A stretch of DNA of 30,819 bases from contig CAMLSD010000059.1 of the NCBI GenBank assembly GCA_946482595.1, forward strand, positions 1 through 30,819. Reading direction: 5' to 3'. A program made the translations under genes and the position numbers. Below are positions 16,642-25,591 of the stretch, one piece after another. The stretch comes from an uncultured Comamonadaceae bacterium. Lineage in GTDB: Bacteria > Pseudomonadota > Gammaproteobacteria > Burkholderiales > Burkholderiaceae. The notes under the pieces are model-generated. The model was not told the DNA's origin. It saw only the letters and a program-made list of their open reading frames with translations, and did no database searches. Position 1 is the first letter of the stretch; every line of letters begins with the position of its first letter.

Positions 16642-18408
16642 ATGTCCACCCCGCGTACGTCTTCCAGCTTGCAGACGGGCTTCGGCCTGGGCCTGCGCAC
16701 GCCGCACTACGCTGACTTCCTGGCCGGTGCGCAGGCCGTCGACTGGCTGGAGATCATCACCGACAACTTCCTGGTCGACGGGGGCAAGCCGTTGGTGATG
16801 CTCGAGCGCATCCGACGTGACTACCCGATGGCGATGCACGGGGTGGCGATGTCCCTGGGGTCGGCCGAGGGGCTGGACCGCGGCTACCTCCACCGTGTGA
16901 AGGCGCTGGCCGAGCGGGTGCAGCCCCTGTGGGTGTCGGACCACCTGTGCTGGACGGGCAGCGGACGCCAGGTGCTGCACGACCTGTACCCGCTGCCCTG
17001 CACCGACGAAGCGGCGCGCCGGGTGATCGAGCACATCCGGCAGGCCCAGGACCTGCTGCAGCGCCAGCTCGTGATCGAGAACGTCTCGAGCTACATCCGC
17101 CATGCCCGATCGGCATGCGAGGAGTGGGAATTCCTGGACCATGTGGCCCGCGAGGCCGACTGCCTGCTGCTGCTGGACGTCAACAATGTGTACGTCAGCA
17201 GCGTGAACCATGGGTTCGACCCGCTGGACTACCTGCATGGCATCAGCGTCGATCGTGTGCGGCAGATCCATCTGGCCGGGCACACCGACCACGGCGACCA
17301 CCTGATCGACACCCACGACCATCCGGTGTCGGCGCCCGTGTGGGAGCTCTATGGCGCCGCCTGCCACCGCTTCGGTGCGGTGGCCACGATGATCGAGCGC
17401 GACGACCACATCCCGCCGCTGGCGGAACTGATCACCGAACTGGGCATGGCGCGGCGGCTGCGCAGCGAGGCGCTGGCGGCGGCTGCACCGCGCACGCAAA
17501 TGCCGGAAGTGCAGGAACTGCCGCCCGACGGTGGCGCGGTCGACGCGATGCGGTCCGGCAGGCCGGCTGCGGGGCGAGGGCCGTGGTCGCCGTCACCGCA
17601 GACTTCGCTGCAGACATCGCTGCAGACTTCGCTGCAGAGCTTGCAGCACGACCTGGCCGAATGTGTGCTGGACCGTCAGCCGCCTGAGCGTGTGCTGGCG
17701 CAACTGGACGATGGCGGCCCGCTCGATGCGTCCCGCGGCGTGGCGATCTACCGCCATGCCTACCGTGTGCGGCTGGCCGACGTGCTGGCCGACACGCTGC
17801 CCCGCGTGCGGTCGTTTCTGGGGGACGAGCTGTTCGGCAGCCTGGCCCGGGCGCACGCCATCGCCCACCCGCCGCAGCACCGGCACCTCGGGCGCTACGG
17901 CAATGAGTTTGCGTCGCTGGCCCGCCAGCACTATCCCGACAACCCGGAGCTGCCGGAACTGATAGACCTGGACCTCAGGTTGCGACAGGCCTTCGACGGC
18001 GTCGACGTACCGGCGCTGACCGCGGCTCAGGCGCACGCGGATGCCGCCGCGGCCTGGCTGCACCGCACGCCGGCACTGCACCCCAGCGTGCGGCTCCTGC
18101 CGGTCACGACCAATGTGGTGGTGCTGTGGAAGGCACTCGACGCCGACGAGCCGGTGCCGCCGGTGGCCATGCTGCCGGCGCCTCGCACCGTGGCAGTCTG
18201 GCGGCGGGCGCTGCAACCGCACTTTCGCATGCTGGACGAAGACGAGGCCGAGTTCATCCAGGCCCTGCTCGACGGCTGCCGCAGCGTGGCCCAGGTGGCC
18301 GACCAGCTGGCGGGCTCGCCGGCCCTGCCCGACACGAGCCGCCTGGCCGCCTGGCTGGCCGCCTGGTGGGACGAAGGCTTGCTTGCCGGGACTCAGGCGG
18401 CCGACTGA
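16642..18408 (+). CDS. bufBC: Fused BufB-BufC bufferin modification protein (DUF692 MNIO + DUF2063)
   Basis: A 588-residue fusion. Residues about 12-275 are a multinuclear iron-dependent oxidative enzyme of the DUF692 family, related to MbnB. Likely metal ligands are in MHGVAM (His66), VSDHLCW (Asp100, His101), IENVSSY (Glu146), LLDVNNVY (Asp179), HLAGH (His210, His214), DTHDHPV (Asp223 to His227) and IERDDH (Glu252). Residues about 280-332 are a loose linker ending in three QTSL repeats. Residues about 333-580 match BufC/DUF2063, with RGVAIYRHAYRVRLADVLADTLPRVRSFLGDELF near 365-398; in known systems this partner binds the precursor leader. Usually these are two genes. No DoxX-type BufD gene follows. 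The last 16 bases overlap the convergent epimerase gene. Confidence 0.88.
   Translation: MSTPRTSSSLQTGFGLGLRTPHYADFLAGAQAVDWLEIITDNFLVDGGKPLVMLERIRRDYPMAMHGVAMSLGSAEGLDRGYLHRVKALAERVQPLWVSDHLCWTGSGRQVLHDLYPLPCTDEAARRVIEHIRQAQDLLQRQLVIENVSSYIRHARSACEEWEFLDHVAREADCLLLLDVNNVYVSSVNHGFDPLDYLHGISVDRVRQIHLAGHTDHGDHLIDTHDHPVSAPVWELYGAACHRFGAVATMIERDDHIPPLAELITELGMARRLRSEALAAAAPRTQMPEVQELPPDGGAVDAMRSGRPAAGRGPWSPSPQTSLQTSLQTSLQSLQHDLAECVLDRQPPERVLAQLDDGGPLDASRGVAIYRHAYRVRLADVLADTLPRVRSFLGDELFGSLARAHAIAHPPQHRHLGRYGNEFASLARQHYPDNPELPELIDLDLRLRQAFDGVDVPALTAAQAHADAAAAWLHRTPALHPSVRLLPVTTNVVVLWKALDADEPVPPVAMLPAPRTVAVWRRALQPHFRMLDEDEAEFIQALLDGCRSVAQVADQLAGSPALPDTSRLAAWLAAWWDEGLLAGTQAAD
17599..17634 (+). repeat. 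Three 12-base repeats encoding (QTSL)3 in the BufB-BufC linker
   Basis: CAGACTTCGCTG, CAGACATCGCTG and CAGACTTCGCTG follow one another in codon register, encoding residues 320-331. A partial fourth unit (CAGAGCTTGCAG) follows. Copy changes would stay in frame and only alter linker length between the enzyme and its partner domain. Confidence 0.93.
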
Positions 18409-19652
18409 GGCGCCTGCGCGGTGGCCTCGCCGAGCGCACGCAGGATCTCGTAGCACGCGCCCGTCGTGTGGTAGTCCACCTTGCCAGCAGGGCTCTTCTC
18501 GTCGGTGATGGCCCGGTTGTCGTGGGTGAGGATGCGAAACCACGCGCCGTGTTCATGGTCGACCCAGTGCGCCCAGCAGTAGCGCCAGAGTCGGTCGTAG
18601 TCGGCCCAGTAGCGCGCGTCGCCGGTGCGTGCACCCAGCACGGCGGCCGCAGCCAGGGTCTCGGCCTGCACCCAGTGGTACTTGCCGTCGTCGCAGATGC
18701 TGCCGTCGGGCGCGAAGCCGTAGTACAGGCCACCGTGGGTGTGGTCCTCGGCCAGCCGGAAGGCCGCGTCGTAGAGCGCCTGGGCGCGCGGCAGCAGCCA
18801 GGGCAGCGGGCGATGGCGTTCCAGCATCACGAGCAGCTTGGCCCATTCGGTCAGGTGGCCGGGCTGGTAGCCCCAGGGGCGAAAGATGTTGCTGCGATCG
18901 TGGCGGTTGTACTCCCAGTCGACCGTCCAGTCCTCGTGGTAATGCTCCCAGATCAAGCCGTCGGTGGCGGCCGTCAGACGCTGCACCACCGATTCGGCCA
19001 GCACGGCGGCGCGGTCGAGAAAGCGGGGGTCCTGCGTGGCCTCGAAGGCGGCGAGGCAGGCCTCGGTCGCATGCATGTTGGCGTTTTGCCCGCGGTAGGG
19101 CCGCACATGCCAGTGGCTGTCGGCTTCGTCGGCGTACAGCTGAGATGCCGGCTCCCAGAATCGCTGCTCCATCAGTGCGTAGGCCGATTCCAGGCCCTCG
19201 CGCGCATCGCTCAGGCCCGCGGCCAGCGCCTGGGCGTGGGCCAGCAGCACGAAGGCCAGTCCGTACGCATGATGGGTGCCGTCGAGCACCCGGGCCTGGC
19301 CGTCGCGCCAGTCGAGCAGCCAGGCATAGCCACCGTCGGCACCGCGATGCGCCCGGTGCAGGAAGTCCAGCGCGTGGCGGGTGTCGTCGAGGTATTGCGG
19401 CTCGTTGAAGTGGCGTGCGGCCATCGCCCACAGGAACACGTAGCGTGTGCTGCTGACCAGGTGGCGGGTGTGCGGGTCGTAGACCCGGCCGTTGTCCTTC
19501 AGGAAATGGAAAAAGCCGCCGGTGGGATCGAAGGCGCGGGGGCGGTAGAAGTCCAGCGTGTGGCGCACATGGTCCAGCAGGGCGGTCGGCTGGCGCAGGT
19601 CGGGCATCGGGGGTGGGGGCAGGGGCATGTGGGGCGGCGTGCGGGCGATCAT
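18393..19652 (-). CDS. AGE-family (N-acylglucosamine 2-epimerase-like) sugar epimerase/isomerase
   Basis: A protein of about 419 residues with the (alpha/alpha)6-barrel pattern of the AGE superfamily, which includes mannose isomerases and N-acylglucosamine 2-epimerase. Visible family segments are DPTGGFFHFLKDNGRVYDP, STRYVFLWAMAARHF, RGQNANMHATEACLAAFEAT, KYHWVQAETLAAAAVLGA and the C-terminal DHEHGAWFRIL followed by KVDYHTTGACYEIL, with candidate catalytic histidines. The exact sugar is not predictable. Start codons at 19652, 19628 and 19607 are all possible and none has a good ribosome binding site; 19652 is given as the longest reasonable one. Confidence 0.85.
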   Translation of the reverse strand: MIARTPPHMPLPPPPMPDLRQPTALLDHVRHTLDFYRPRAFDPTGGFFHFLKDNGRVYDPHTRHLVSSTRYVFLWAMAARHFNEPQYLDDTRHALDFLHRAHRGADGGYAWLLDWRDGQARVLDGTHHAYGLAFVLLAHAQALAAGLSDAREGLESAYALMEQRFWEPASQLYADEADSHWHVRPYRGQNANMHATEACLAAFEATQDPRFLDRAAVLAESVVQRLTAATDGLIWEHYHEDWTVDWEYNRHDRSNIFRPWGYQPGHLTEWAKLLVMLERHRPLPWLLPRAQALYDAAFRLAEDHTHGGLYYGFAPDGSICDDGKYHWVQAETLAAAAVLGARTGDARYWADYDRLWRYCWAHWVDHEHGAWFRILTHDNRAITDEKSPAGKVDYHTTGACYEILRALGEATAQAPQSAA

Positions 19653-19821
19653 CCGGGGATTGTCCAGCGCGCGCACAAATATGCCAAGCCGGTGCCTGGT
19701 TGGAAGCCGGCTGAGCAGCGGCTGCCGGGCCGGGTTCGCCTGTCCCGCCTCGATGGGACAGCCCCGCTGCGGGCCCCTGCCGGTCGCCCGCGCAGGGTTG
19801 CCAACCCCTACACTGCGGGGC

Positions 19822-20493
19822 ATGTGGCAACTATCCGTGGCTGTGGTCGAAGACGACAGCAAATTCAGGCAGGCCTTTGTGCATGCCATCGAGTCCGCTC
19901 CCGATCTGCGCCTGGCGGGCGCGGCCAGTGACGGGCAATCCGGCCTGGCGCTGCTCAAGGCCGCGCGGCCCGACGTCCTGCTGGTCGACCTGGGGCTGCC
20001 CGACATCAGCGGCATCGAACTGATCCGCTACTGCGCGGCGCACCTGCCCGAGTGCGACGTGATGGTCGTGACGGTGTTCGGCGACGAGCAGCACGTCATC
20101 ACCTCGCTGGAGGCCGGGGCGACCGGCTACCTGCTGAAGGACACCCTGCCGGAAGACTTTGTCGAGCAGATCCGTGCGCTGCATGCGGGTGGCAGCCCGA
20201 TCAGCCCGGTGATCGCGCGCCAGTTGCTCGCCCGGCTGTCCCCGGCTGCGGCCACGGCCGCCGTGCCGGCCGGGGTGACACCCTCGCCCGATGCGCCGGT
20301 GCTGTCCGAGCGCGAGCTGGCCGTGCTCACGATGGCGACCAAGGGCTTCACCTATGAAGAGATCGCGCAGATGATGCACGTCTCGAAACACACGGTGATG
20401 ACCTACGTGAAGCGCAGCTACCGCAAGCTCCAGGTGAATTCGAAGTCCGAAGCCGTCTATGAAGCGCGCAAGCTGGGCTTGCTGCACGACTGA
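19822..20493 (+). CDS. NarL/FixJ-family response regulator
   Basis: A 223-residue two-component response regulator. The receiver domain is at residues 4-120, with acidic residues Glu10-Asp11-Asp12, phospho-acceptor Asp56 (LLVDLGLPD), Thr84 and Lys106 (YLLKD). The LuxR-type helix-turn-helix is at about 161-223 (LSERELAVLTMATKGFTYEEIAQMMHVSKHTVMTYVKRSYRKLQV). The ATG at 19822 begins the receiver fold immediately. Its 3' end overlaps the histidine kinase gene by 35 bases, so the two are a cognate pair. Targets are unknown; the divergent epimerase gene is one candidate by position. Confidence 0.93.
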   Translation: MWQLSVAVVEDDSKFRQAFVHAIESAPDLRLAGAASDGQSGLALLKAARPDVLLVDLGLPDISGIELIRYCAAHLPECDVMVVTVFGDEQHVITSLEAGATGYLLKDTLPEDFVEQIRALHAGGSPISPVIARQLLARLSPAAATAAVPAGVTPSPDAPVLSERELAVLTMATKGFTYEEIAQMMHVSKHTVMTYVKRSYRKLQVNSKSEAVYEARKLGLLHD

Positions 20494-22420
20494 GCGCGAT
20501 CTTCGCCGCTGCATCACGGCCGTCACGCTGACGGCCGTGATGCTGTTGGCGCTGCTGTGGGCCGCTGCGGCCGGGGCCCAGGCAGGCAGCTCGGCGCCGC
20601 CGCTGCAGCATTTCACGACGGCCCAGTACCAGGTGGTGCCACTGGGCACCCGCCTGCCCGAGGCCGGCACGCTGCGGCCCGACCTGGCCGAGCCGGGCTG
20701 GCGGCGGATCAGCCTGCCCGATGCCCAGCCCCGGGTGGCGTATCGCGGCGAACCCGAAAACCGCCGCTGGATCATGCAGTGGTACCACGTGCGTTACACG
20801 CTGCCTGCCCGGGGCGACTCCCCGCCGCTGGCGGTGTATGTCGCGCGGGTCAACGGCGGGCCGGCCGAGGTGCACGTCAATGGGCGCGTGCTGATGGCCA
20901 ACCGCGAGGACTGGACGACCCAGTGGAACCGCCCGATCTACGTGCCGATCCCGCCGGACGTGATCTTCACGTCGCCAGGCACTGACGTCGAGGTCGAGCT
21001 GGTGGTGGGCCTGCCCTGGCGCGAGGGGCAGTCGCAGTCGATGTCGTCGATCTGGGTGGGCGCCACGAGCGACGTGCGCCCGATGTACGACCGTCGCTAT
21101 CTGTTGCAGGTGACGGCGCCGCAGGTCACCAGCCTGACCATCCTGGTGCTGGGCATCTTTTCGTTCGGCTTCTGGTGGCGCCGCCGGCAGCGGCGCGAGC
21201 TGGCCTACCTGCTGTTTGCGCTGACTTCAGCCGTGTGGTGGTTGCGCAACCTGCACTATCACGTCGTCTTCCCCGACCCGGGGCCGGCCAACGACTGGTT
21301 CTGGTGGCTCACCCACGCCTCGCTGTCCTGGGTGATGGTGCTCAACTACATCTTTGCCTTCCGCTTCCACCATCGGCGATATCGGGGTGTCGAGTCGGTG
21401 ATGGTGGCCTTCACCGTGGCGATCTCGCTCGCCACGATGCCGATCCTGCCCTGGGAGGGGCTGGTCGTGCAGCACCTGCTCAATGCGGCGGTATCGCTGT
21501 TTGCCACCGGTTTCATCACCTGGGTGGCCTTCCGCGACGGATCGCGCGAGCTGCGCGTGCTGGCCGTGGCGTTGTGGATCTCGATCGCACTGGGCATCCA
21601 TGACCTGCTGCTGGTGAGCCTGCGCATCACGCCCGAATCGATCTACCTGATGCCCTATGCCACGCTGCTGGTGTTCGGCGCCTTCCTGTATGCGGTGCTG
21701 CGCCGGTATGCCGGTGCGATCGACGAGGTCGAGCGCATCAACGCTTCGCTGGAGCTGCGGCTGGCCGATCGCACGGCCGAGCTGGAGCGCAACCATGAGC
21801 GCCTGCGGCAGGTCGAGCGCGAACAGGCCATGCTGCTGGAGCGCCAGCGGCTGATGCGTGACATGCATGACGGCATGGGGTCGGCGCTGATGTCCTCGCT
21901 GGTGCTGGTCGAGCAGGGGCGGCTGGACATCCCGGCCGTGGCCGCCGTGCTGCGCGAGTGCGTGGACGACCTGCGCCTGGTGATCGATTCGCTCGAACCG
22001 ATCGGCCACGACCTGGTCACGCTGCTGGCCACGCTGCGCTATCGCCTGGGCCGGCGCCTGGAATCGGCCGGCCTCGTGCTGGAGTGGCATGTCGACGACC
22101 TGCCGCAGCTGCCCTGGCTCGACCCGACCGCCGCCCTGCAGGTGCTGCGCATCGTGCAGGAAGCCCTGACCAACGTGCTCAAGCATTCGCGTGCCCACAC
22201 GGTGCGCATCGAGATGCGCAAGGAGGACGACCGGGTCGAGGTGAACATCATCGACGACGGCGAGGGCTTCGACGTGCCGGCGATGCTGGAGCGGGGCGAA
22301 GGCGGGCGCGGATTGCGCAACCTGCGCAAGCGGGCCCAGGGTCTGGGCGGCGACGTGAGCTTCGTGTCGCAGCCGGGCCGCACCCGCGTGACGCTGCTGC
22401 TGCCGTTGCACCGCCCCTGA
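20459..22420 (+). CDS. Membrane sensor histidine kinase (7TM sensor, HisKA_3 type)
   Basis: A 653-residue sensor kinase. A hydrophobic N-terminal segment (about 20-42) looks like a signal peptide. Residues about 43-220 form an exported beta-rich domain (QWYHVRYTLPA, VARVNGGPAEVHVNGRVLM), and residues about 222-413 hold roughly seven membrane segments. That layout resembles 7TMR-DISM receptors. A coiled segment (420-465) leads to the phospho-acceptor His470 in LMRDMHDGMGS, and the ATPase domain has the N box EALTNVLKH (Asn572), DDGEGF (599-604) and GGRGLRNL (615-622). The ATG at 20459 overlaps the response regulator; an internal ATG at 20540 would cut the signal peptide. The ligand is unknown. 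Confidence 0.9.
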   Translation: MKRASWACCTTERDLRRCITAVTLTAVMLLALLWAAAAGAQAGSSAPPLQHFTTAQYQVVPLGTRLPEAGTLRPDLAEPGWRRISLPDAQPRVAYRGEPENRRWIMQWYHVRYTLPARGDSPPLAVYVARVNGGPAEVHVNGRVLMANREDWTTQWNRPIYVPIPPDVIFTSPGTDVEVELVVGLPWREGQSQSMSSIWVGATSDVRPMYDRRYLLQVTAPQVTSLTILVLGIFSFGFWWRRRQRRELAYLLFALTSAVWWLRNLHYHVVFPDPGPANDWFWWLTHASLSWVMVLNYIFAFRFHHRRYRGVESVMVAFTVAISLATMPILPWEGLVVQHLLNAAVSLFATGFITWVAFRDGSRELRVLAVALWISIALGIHDLLLVSLRITPESIYLMPYATLLVFGAFLYAVLRRYAGAIDEVERINASLELRLADRTAELERNHERLRQVEREQAMLLERQRLMRDMHDGMGSALMSSLVLVEQGRLDIPAVAAVLRECVDDLRLVIDSLEPIGHDLVTLLATLRYRLGRRLESAGLVLEWHVDDLPQLPWLDPTAALQVLRIVQEALTNVLKHSRAHTVRIEMRKEDDRVEVNIIDDGEGFDVPAMLERGEGGRGLRNLRKRAQGLGGDVSFVSQPGRTRVTLLLPLHRP

Positions 22421-22423
22421 GCA

Positions 22424-23185
22424 TCACGCCGTGGGGAGCGGGCGCCCGTCGACAAAGGCCTTCAGCTCACCCGGTGCGAAGGCCGTCCAGGGCTCTTCTT
22501 GCGTGAGCGGCTCGGTCACGATCACGGCAACCCGGTCGTCCGGTGTGGTGACTTCGGCGAAGTTCACGCTCAGGTCTTCGTCGTGCAGCCGGGCGACCGA
22601 AAACGGATGCTGGCGCACCAGGTAGTGCAGCCGGGTGGAGCAGTGCGCCCACAGCGCCGTGCCGTGGCTCAGCACGAAGTTGAAGGTCCCGTGCGCCGCC
22701 ACCTGCGGCACCAGCTCGGCCAGGGTGGCCGTGAGCTGTTCCGGGGTCGGCACCGAGGCATGGTTCTTGGCCAGCTCCTGCATCAGCCAGCAGAACGCCA
22801 GTTCGCTGTCGGTGTGGCCCACCGGGCGGAAGGCGGCATGCAGCCGGGGCGAAAAGCCCTTCAGGTCGCCATTGTGGGCAAACACCCAGTAGCGGCCCCA
22901 GAGTTCACGCACGAAGGGGTGGCAGTTCTCCAGCGCCACCTGGCCCTGCGTGGCCTTGCGGATGTGGGCCACGACATTCGTGCTGCGGATCGGATAGCGG
23001 CGGATCAGGTCGGCCACCGGCGAGTGCACGGCGGCCTGGTGATCGACGAACAGGCGCACCCCGCGGCCCTCGAAAAACGCGATGCCGAACCCGTCGGCGT
23101 GTTCCTGGGCGCGTGTGGCAAAACCGGTGAAGCTGAAGACGATGTCCGTCGGGGTGTTGCAGTTCATGCCGAGCAGCTGGCACAT
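22424..23185 (-). CDS. Class II glutamine amidotransferase (YafJ-like)
   Basis: A 253-residue protein of the Ntn-type glutamine amidotransferase fold. It begins MCQLLGMN, where Cys2 becomes the N-terminal nucleophile after methionine removal. Other marks are HADGFGIAFFEGRGVRLF, VVAHIRKATQGQV, FAHNGDLKGF and GHTDSELAFCWLM. The group is related to YafJ and EgtC; some members act on gamma-glutamyl thiols. No synthetase partner is adjacent, so the acceptor is unknown. The ATG at 23185 is fixed by the need for Met-Cys. It is 148 bases from the divergent HDOD gene and ends four bases from the histidine kinase stop. Confidence 0.9.
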   Translation of the reverse strand: MCQLLGMNCNTPTDIVFSFTGFATRAQEHADGFGIAFFEGRGVRLFVDHQAAVHSPVADLIRRYPIRSTNVVAHIRKATQGQVALENCHPFVRELWGRYWVFAHNGDLKGFSPRLHAAFRPVGHTDSELAFCWLMQELAKNHASVPTPEQLTATLAELVPQVAAHGTFNFVLSHGTALWAHCSTRLHYLVRQHPFSVARLHDEDLSVNFAEVTTPDDRVAVIVTEPLTQEEPWTAFAPGELKAFVDGRPLPTA

Positions 23186-23332
23186 GGTGGCGTCCGGGAG
23201 ATGCGAGGGTGCGACGAGTGTCGATGGTACGACGCCGCCGCCGCGCCGCAGCGTGCATTGGTCGCGAAGTTCGGGCCGCGCGGCGCGGCCGCTCCAGCTA
23301 AGATCACAGACAGTCCGCCTTGCCCTTGCATC

Positions 23333-24136
23333 ATGCCCGTCGATCCCATCCTGCGCTCCCTGAACATCGACCTGCCCGCCCAGCCGGACGTGCTGCTGCA
23401 GTTGTCGCTCATGATGGCCGACGAGGACGTCAACTTCCGCGCCATGGGCAGCCTGATCGAAGGCGACATGGCCCTGGCCGCGGCCGTGCTCAAGGCGCTG
23501 AACTCGCCTTTCTACGGCCTGCGCCAGCCGGTGCGCACGGTGCAGCAGGCCATCACCTACCTGGGCACCAACGAGGTCGCGGCCATCACCTACGGCATGG
23601 GCCTGCGCTCGGCCTTTCCGCCCTCGCCGCAGCTCGACGCGATGTGGTACCGCGCCAACCGCCGCGGCGCGATGATGAGCGTGATGGCGCGCTCGCTCGG
23701 GCTGGATTCGTTCATCGCCCACTCCGCAGGCCTGTTCGAGGAATGCGGCAAGGCGGTGATGTACAAGCACGCGCCCGACCGCTACGAGGCCATGCTCAAG
23801 GCCGCGCCGAGCGACGACATCCTGGTGCTGCAGGAAATGCAGGCCTTCGGCGTCAGCCACGACGCCCTGGGTGCGGCCCTGTGCGAAACCTGGACGCTGG
23901 CCCCGGCGGCCATCACCTGCGTGCGTTACCACGTGGTCGTGCAGACCGGCGGCGCCTGGCCGGACAAGGAGGCGGCCCGGCCGTTCTGTGCGCTGTCGGC
24001 TGTCTGCCACTACCTGTTCCGTGCCCCCGAACAGCTCGAGCATGCGGTGGCGGCCGCCGCCACGCTCGCGCCGCTGGACGGCACCAGCCTGCTCAATGCC
24101 GCGCGCAAGGCGCAGGCCATCATGGAAGCCGAATGA
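23333..24136 (+). CDS. HDOD-domain protein
   Basis: A 267-residue protein made almost wholly of an HDOD domain (a metal-free relative of HD phosphohydrolases). Typical segments are [45 protein letters not shown] (given here as consecutive short blocks: [27 protein letters not shown]), then [19 protein letters not shown] and [23 protein letters not shown] proteins are scaffold or signalling proteins found with two-component and cyclic-di-GMP systems; no other output domain is present here. The ATG at 23333 starts directly at the domain. It lies 1 kb from the two-component pair but separated by an oppositely oriented gene. Confidence 0.9.
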   Translation: MPVDPILRSLNIDLPAQPDVLLQLSLMMADEDVNFRAMGSLIEGDMALAAAVLKALNSPFYGLRQPVRTVQQAITYLGTNEVAAITYGMGLRSAFPPSPQLDAMWYRANRRGAMMSVMARSLGLDSFIAHSAGLFEECGKAVMYKHAPDRYEAMLKAAPSDDILVLQEMQAFGVSHDALGAALCETWTLAPAAITCVRYHVVVQTGGAWPDKEAARPFCALSAVCHYLFRAPEQLEHAVAAAATLAPLDGTSLLNAARKAQAIMEAE

Positions 24137-24160
24137 CCCGGGCCTGAGGGGCGACCCGGG
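24137..24160. terminator. Possible terminator hairpin between HDOD gene and ald
   Basis: CCCGGG (24137-24142) and CCCGGG (24155-24160) pair around a 12-base loop in the 36-base gap between the converging genes. TTT follows on the forward strand only after a further ten bases, so the call is weak. Confidence 0.3.
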
Positions 24161-24172
24161 CGCGCGGCCGTT

Positions 24173-25288
24173 TCAACCGAGCATCGACTCCGCCGGCACG
24201 AAAGCCATGCCGTGCGCCTGCGCCACCGGCTCGCAGGTGATCTGGCCGGCGCAGACGTTCAGCCCGGCACGCAGGTGCACGTCGTCCTGCAGCGCGCGCC
24301 GCCAGCCCTTGTCGGCCAGCGCCAGCACGAAGGGCAGGGTCACGTTGTTCAGCGCGAAGGTCGAGGTGCGCGCCACCGCGCCGGGCATGTTGGCCACGCA
24401 GTAGTGCACGATGCCGTCGACCACGAAGGTCGGGGCGGAGTGGGTGGTGGGGCGGGAGGTCTCGAAGCAGCCGCCCTGGTCGATCGCGATGTCCACCAGC
24501 ACGGCGCCGGGTTTCATCGTGCGGATCATCTCGCGCGTGACCAGCTTGGGCGCCGCCGCACCGGGCACCAGCACGGCACCGATCACCAGGTCGGCCCGCG
24601 CGACCAGATGGGTCAGCGCATCGCGGGTGGAGAAGACCGTGGCGATGCGCTCGCCGAACTGCGCGGCCAGCCGCCGCAGCACGTCGGCGCTGCGGTCGAC
24701 GATCGTCACCCGCGCGCCCATGCCGATGGCAATCGTGGCCGCATGGGTGCCTGACACCCCACCGCCGATCACCAGCACGTCGGCCGGCGCCACACCCGGC
24801 ACGCCGCCCAGCAGCATGCCGCGTCCGCCCTGCGCCTTTTCCAGGCAATGGGCACCCACCTGCGGCGCGAGCCGCCCGGCGACTTCGGACATCGGGGTGA
24901 GCAGCGGCAGGCCACCGTGTGGCGAGGTCACCGTCTCGTAGGCGATGCACACCGCCCGGCTGGCGACCAGGTCGCGCGTCTGCGCCAGGTCGGGAGCGAG
25001 GTGCAGGTAGGTGAACAGGGTCTGGCCGGCACGCAACTGGGCACGCTCCAGCGCCTGCGGTTCCTTGACCTTCACGATCAGCTCGGCCTGCGCCCAGATC
25101 GGCGCCGAGCCATCGGCGATGTGGGCGCCTGCGGCCACATAGTCACCATCACTCAGCCCGATGCCGGCGCCGGCACCCTGTTCCACCAGCACGCGGTGCC
25201 CCCTGTGCACCAGCTCCGCCACCGACGAGGGCACCAGCCCGACGCGGTATTCGTGGTCCTTGATCTCCTTGGGTACACCGATCAGCAT
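24173..25288 (-). CDS. ald: Alanine dehydrogenase
   Basis: A 371-residue NAD-dependent enzyme that interconverts L-alanine with pyruvate and ammonia. It opens [22 protein letters not shown] (Arg15 is a substrate contact), with conserved Lys75 in VKVKEP and His96 in YLHLAPD. The Rossmann motif is [22 protein letters not shown], and [21 protein letters not shown] near residue 270 carries the catalytic aspartate. The length is that of the family. An in-frame extension upstream was dismissed because the fold starts at the ATG at 25288. Regulators of ald are often Lrp-type, but the Lrp gene here is 9 kb away. Confidence 0.96.
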   Translation of the reverse strand: MLIGVPKEIKDHEYRVGLVPSSVAELVHRGHRVLVEQGAGAGIGLSDGDYVAAGAHIADGSAPIWAQAELIVKVKEPQALERAQLRAGQTLFTYLHLAPDLAQTRDLVASRAVCIAYETVTSPHGGLPLLTPMSEVAGRLAPQVGAHCLEKAQGGRGMLLGGVPGVAPADVLVIGGGVSGTHAATIAIGMGARVTIVDRSADVLRRLAAQFGERIATVFSTRDALTHLVARADLVIGAVLVPGAAAPKLVTREMIRTMKPGAVLVDIAIDQGGCFETSRPTTHSAPTFVVDGIVHYCVANMPGAVARTSTFALNNVTLPFVLALADKGWRRALQDDVHLRAGLNVCAGQITCEPVAQAHGMAFVPAESMLG

Positions 25289-25591
25289 GGCAGCGCTCCG
25301 CAGTGAGGATGATGCAACTCTAGGCCGCGCTTGGCCGAATGAGATGTCGTGTTCCGCCACCTCTGCCGCATGGATCGAGCGAATCGGCCGCCCGACGCGC
25401 GCTGAACTCACAGGCTTCTCGGGCGTCAGGGCGGGTCGGGCGACGATGCGTGTTCATGCTCACTGACGGTGCTGCTATGCAGAACGTGTTGTCGCTGGAG
25501 TGACAAGTTTTCAGGTGAATCACGGGTGGCAAGGTCCGTTGTGCAGTGCAATGCTCCGGTATTGACACATGCAACCTTAAGGAGCCTTGCC
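25289..25591. other. Divergent intergenic region between ald and the Bug-type gene
   Basis: About 300 bases without a gene, which should hold both promoters. No well-spaced promoter pair is clear. A TTGACA at 25562-25567 lies too close to the start at 25592 to serve as its -35 box. GTCGCTGGAGTGAC near 25492-25505 forms a loose dyad. Confidence 0.4.

Noticed and set aside
25562..25567. TTGACA as -35 box of the Bug-type gene
   Set aside because: It lies only 25 bases before the start codon, so a -10 box and transcript start would fall on or after the ribosome binding site.
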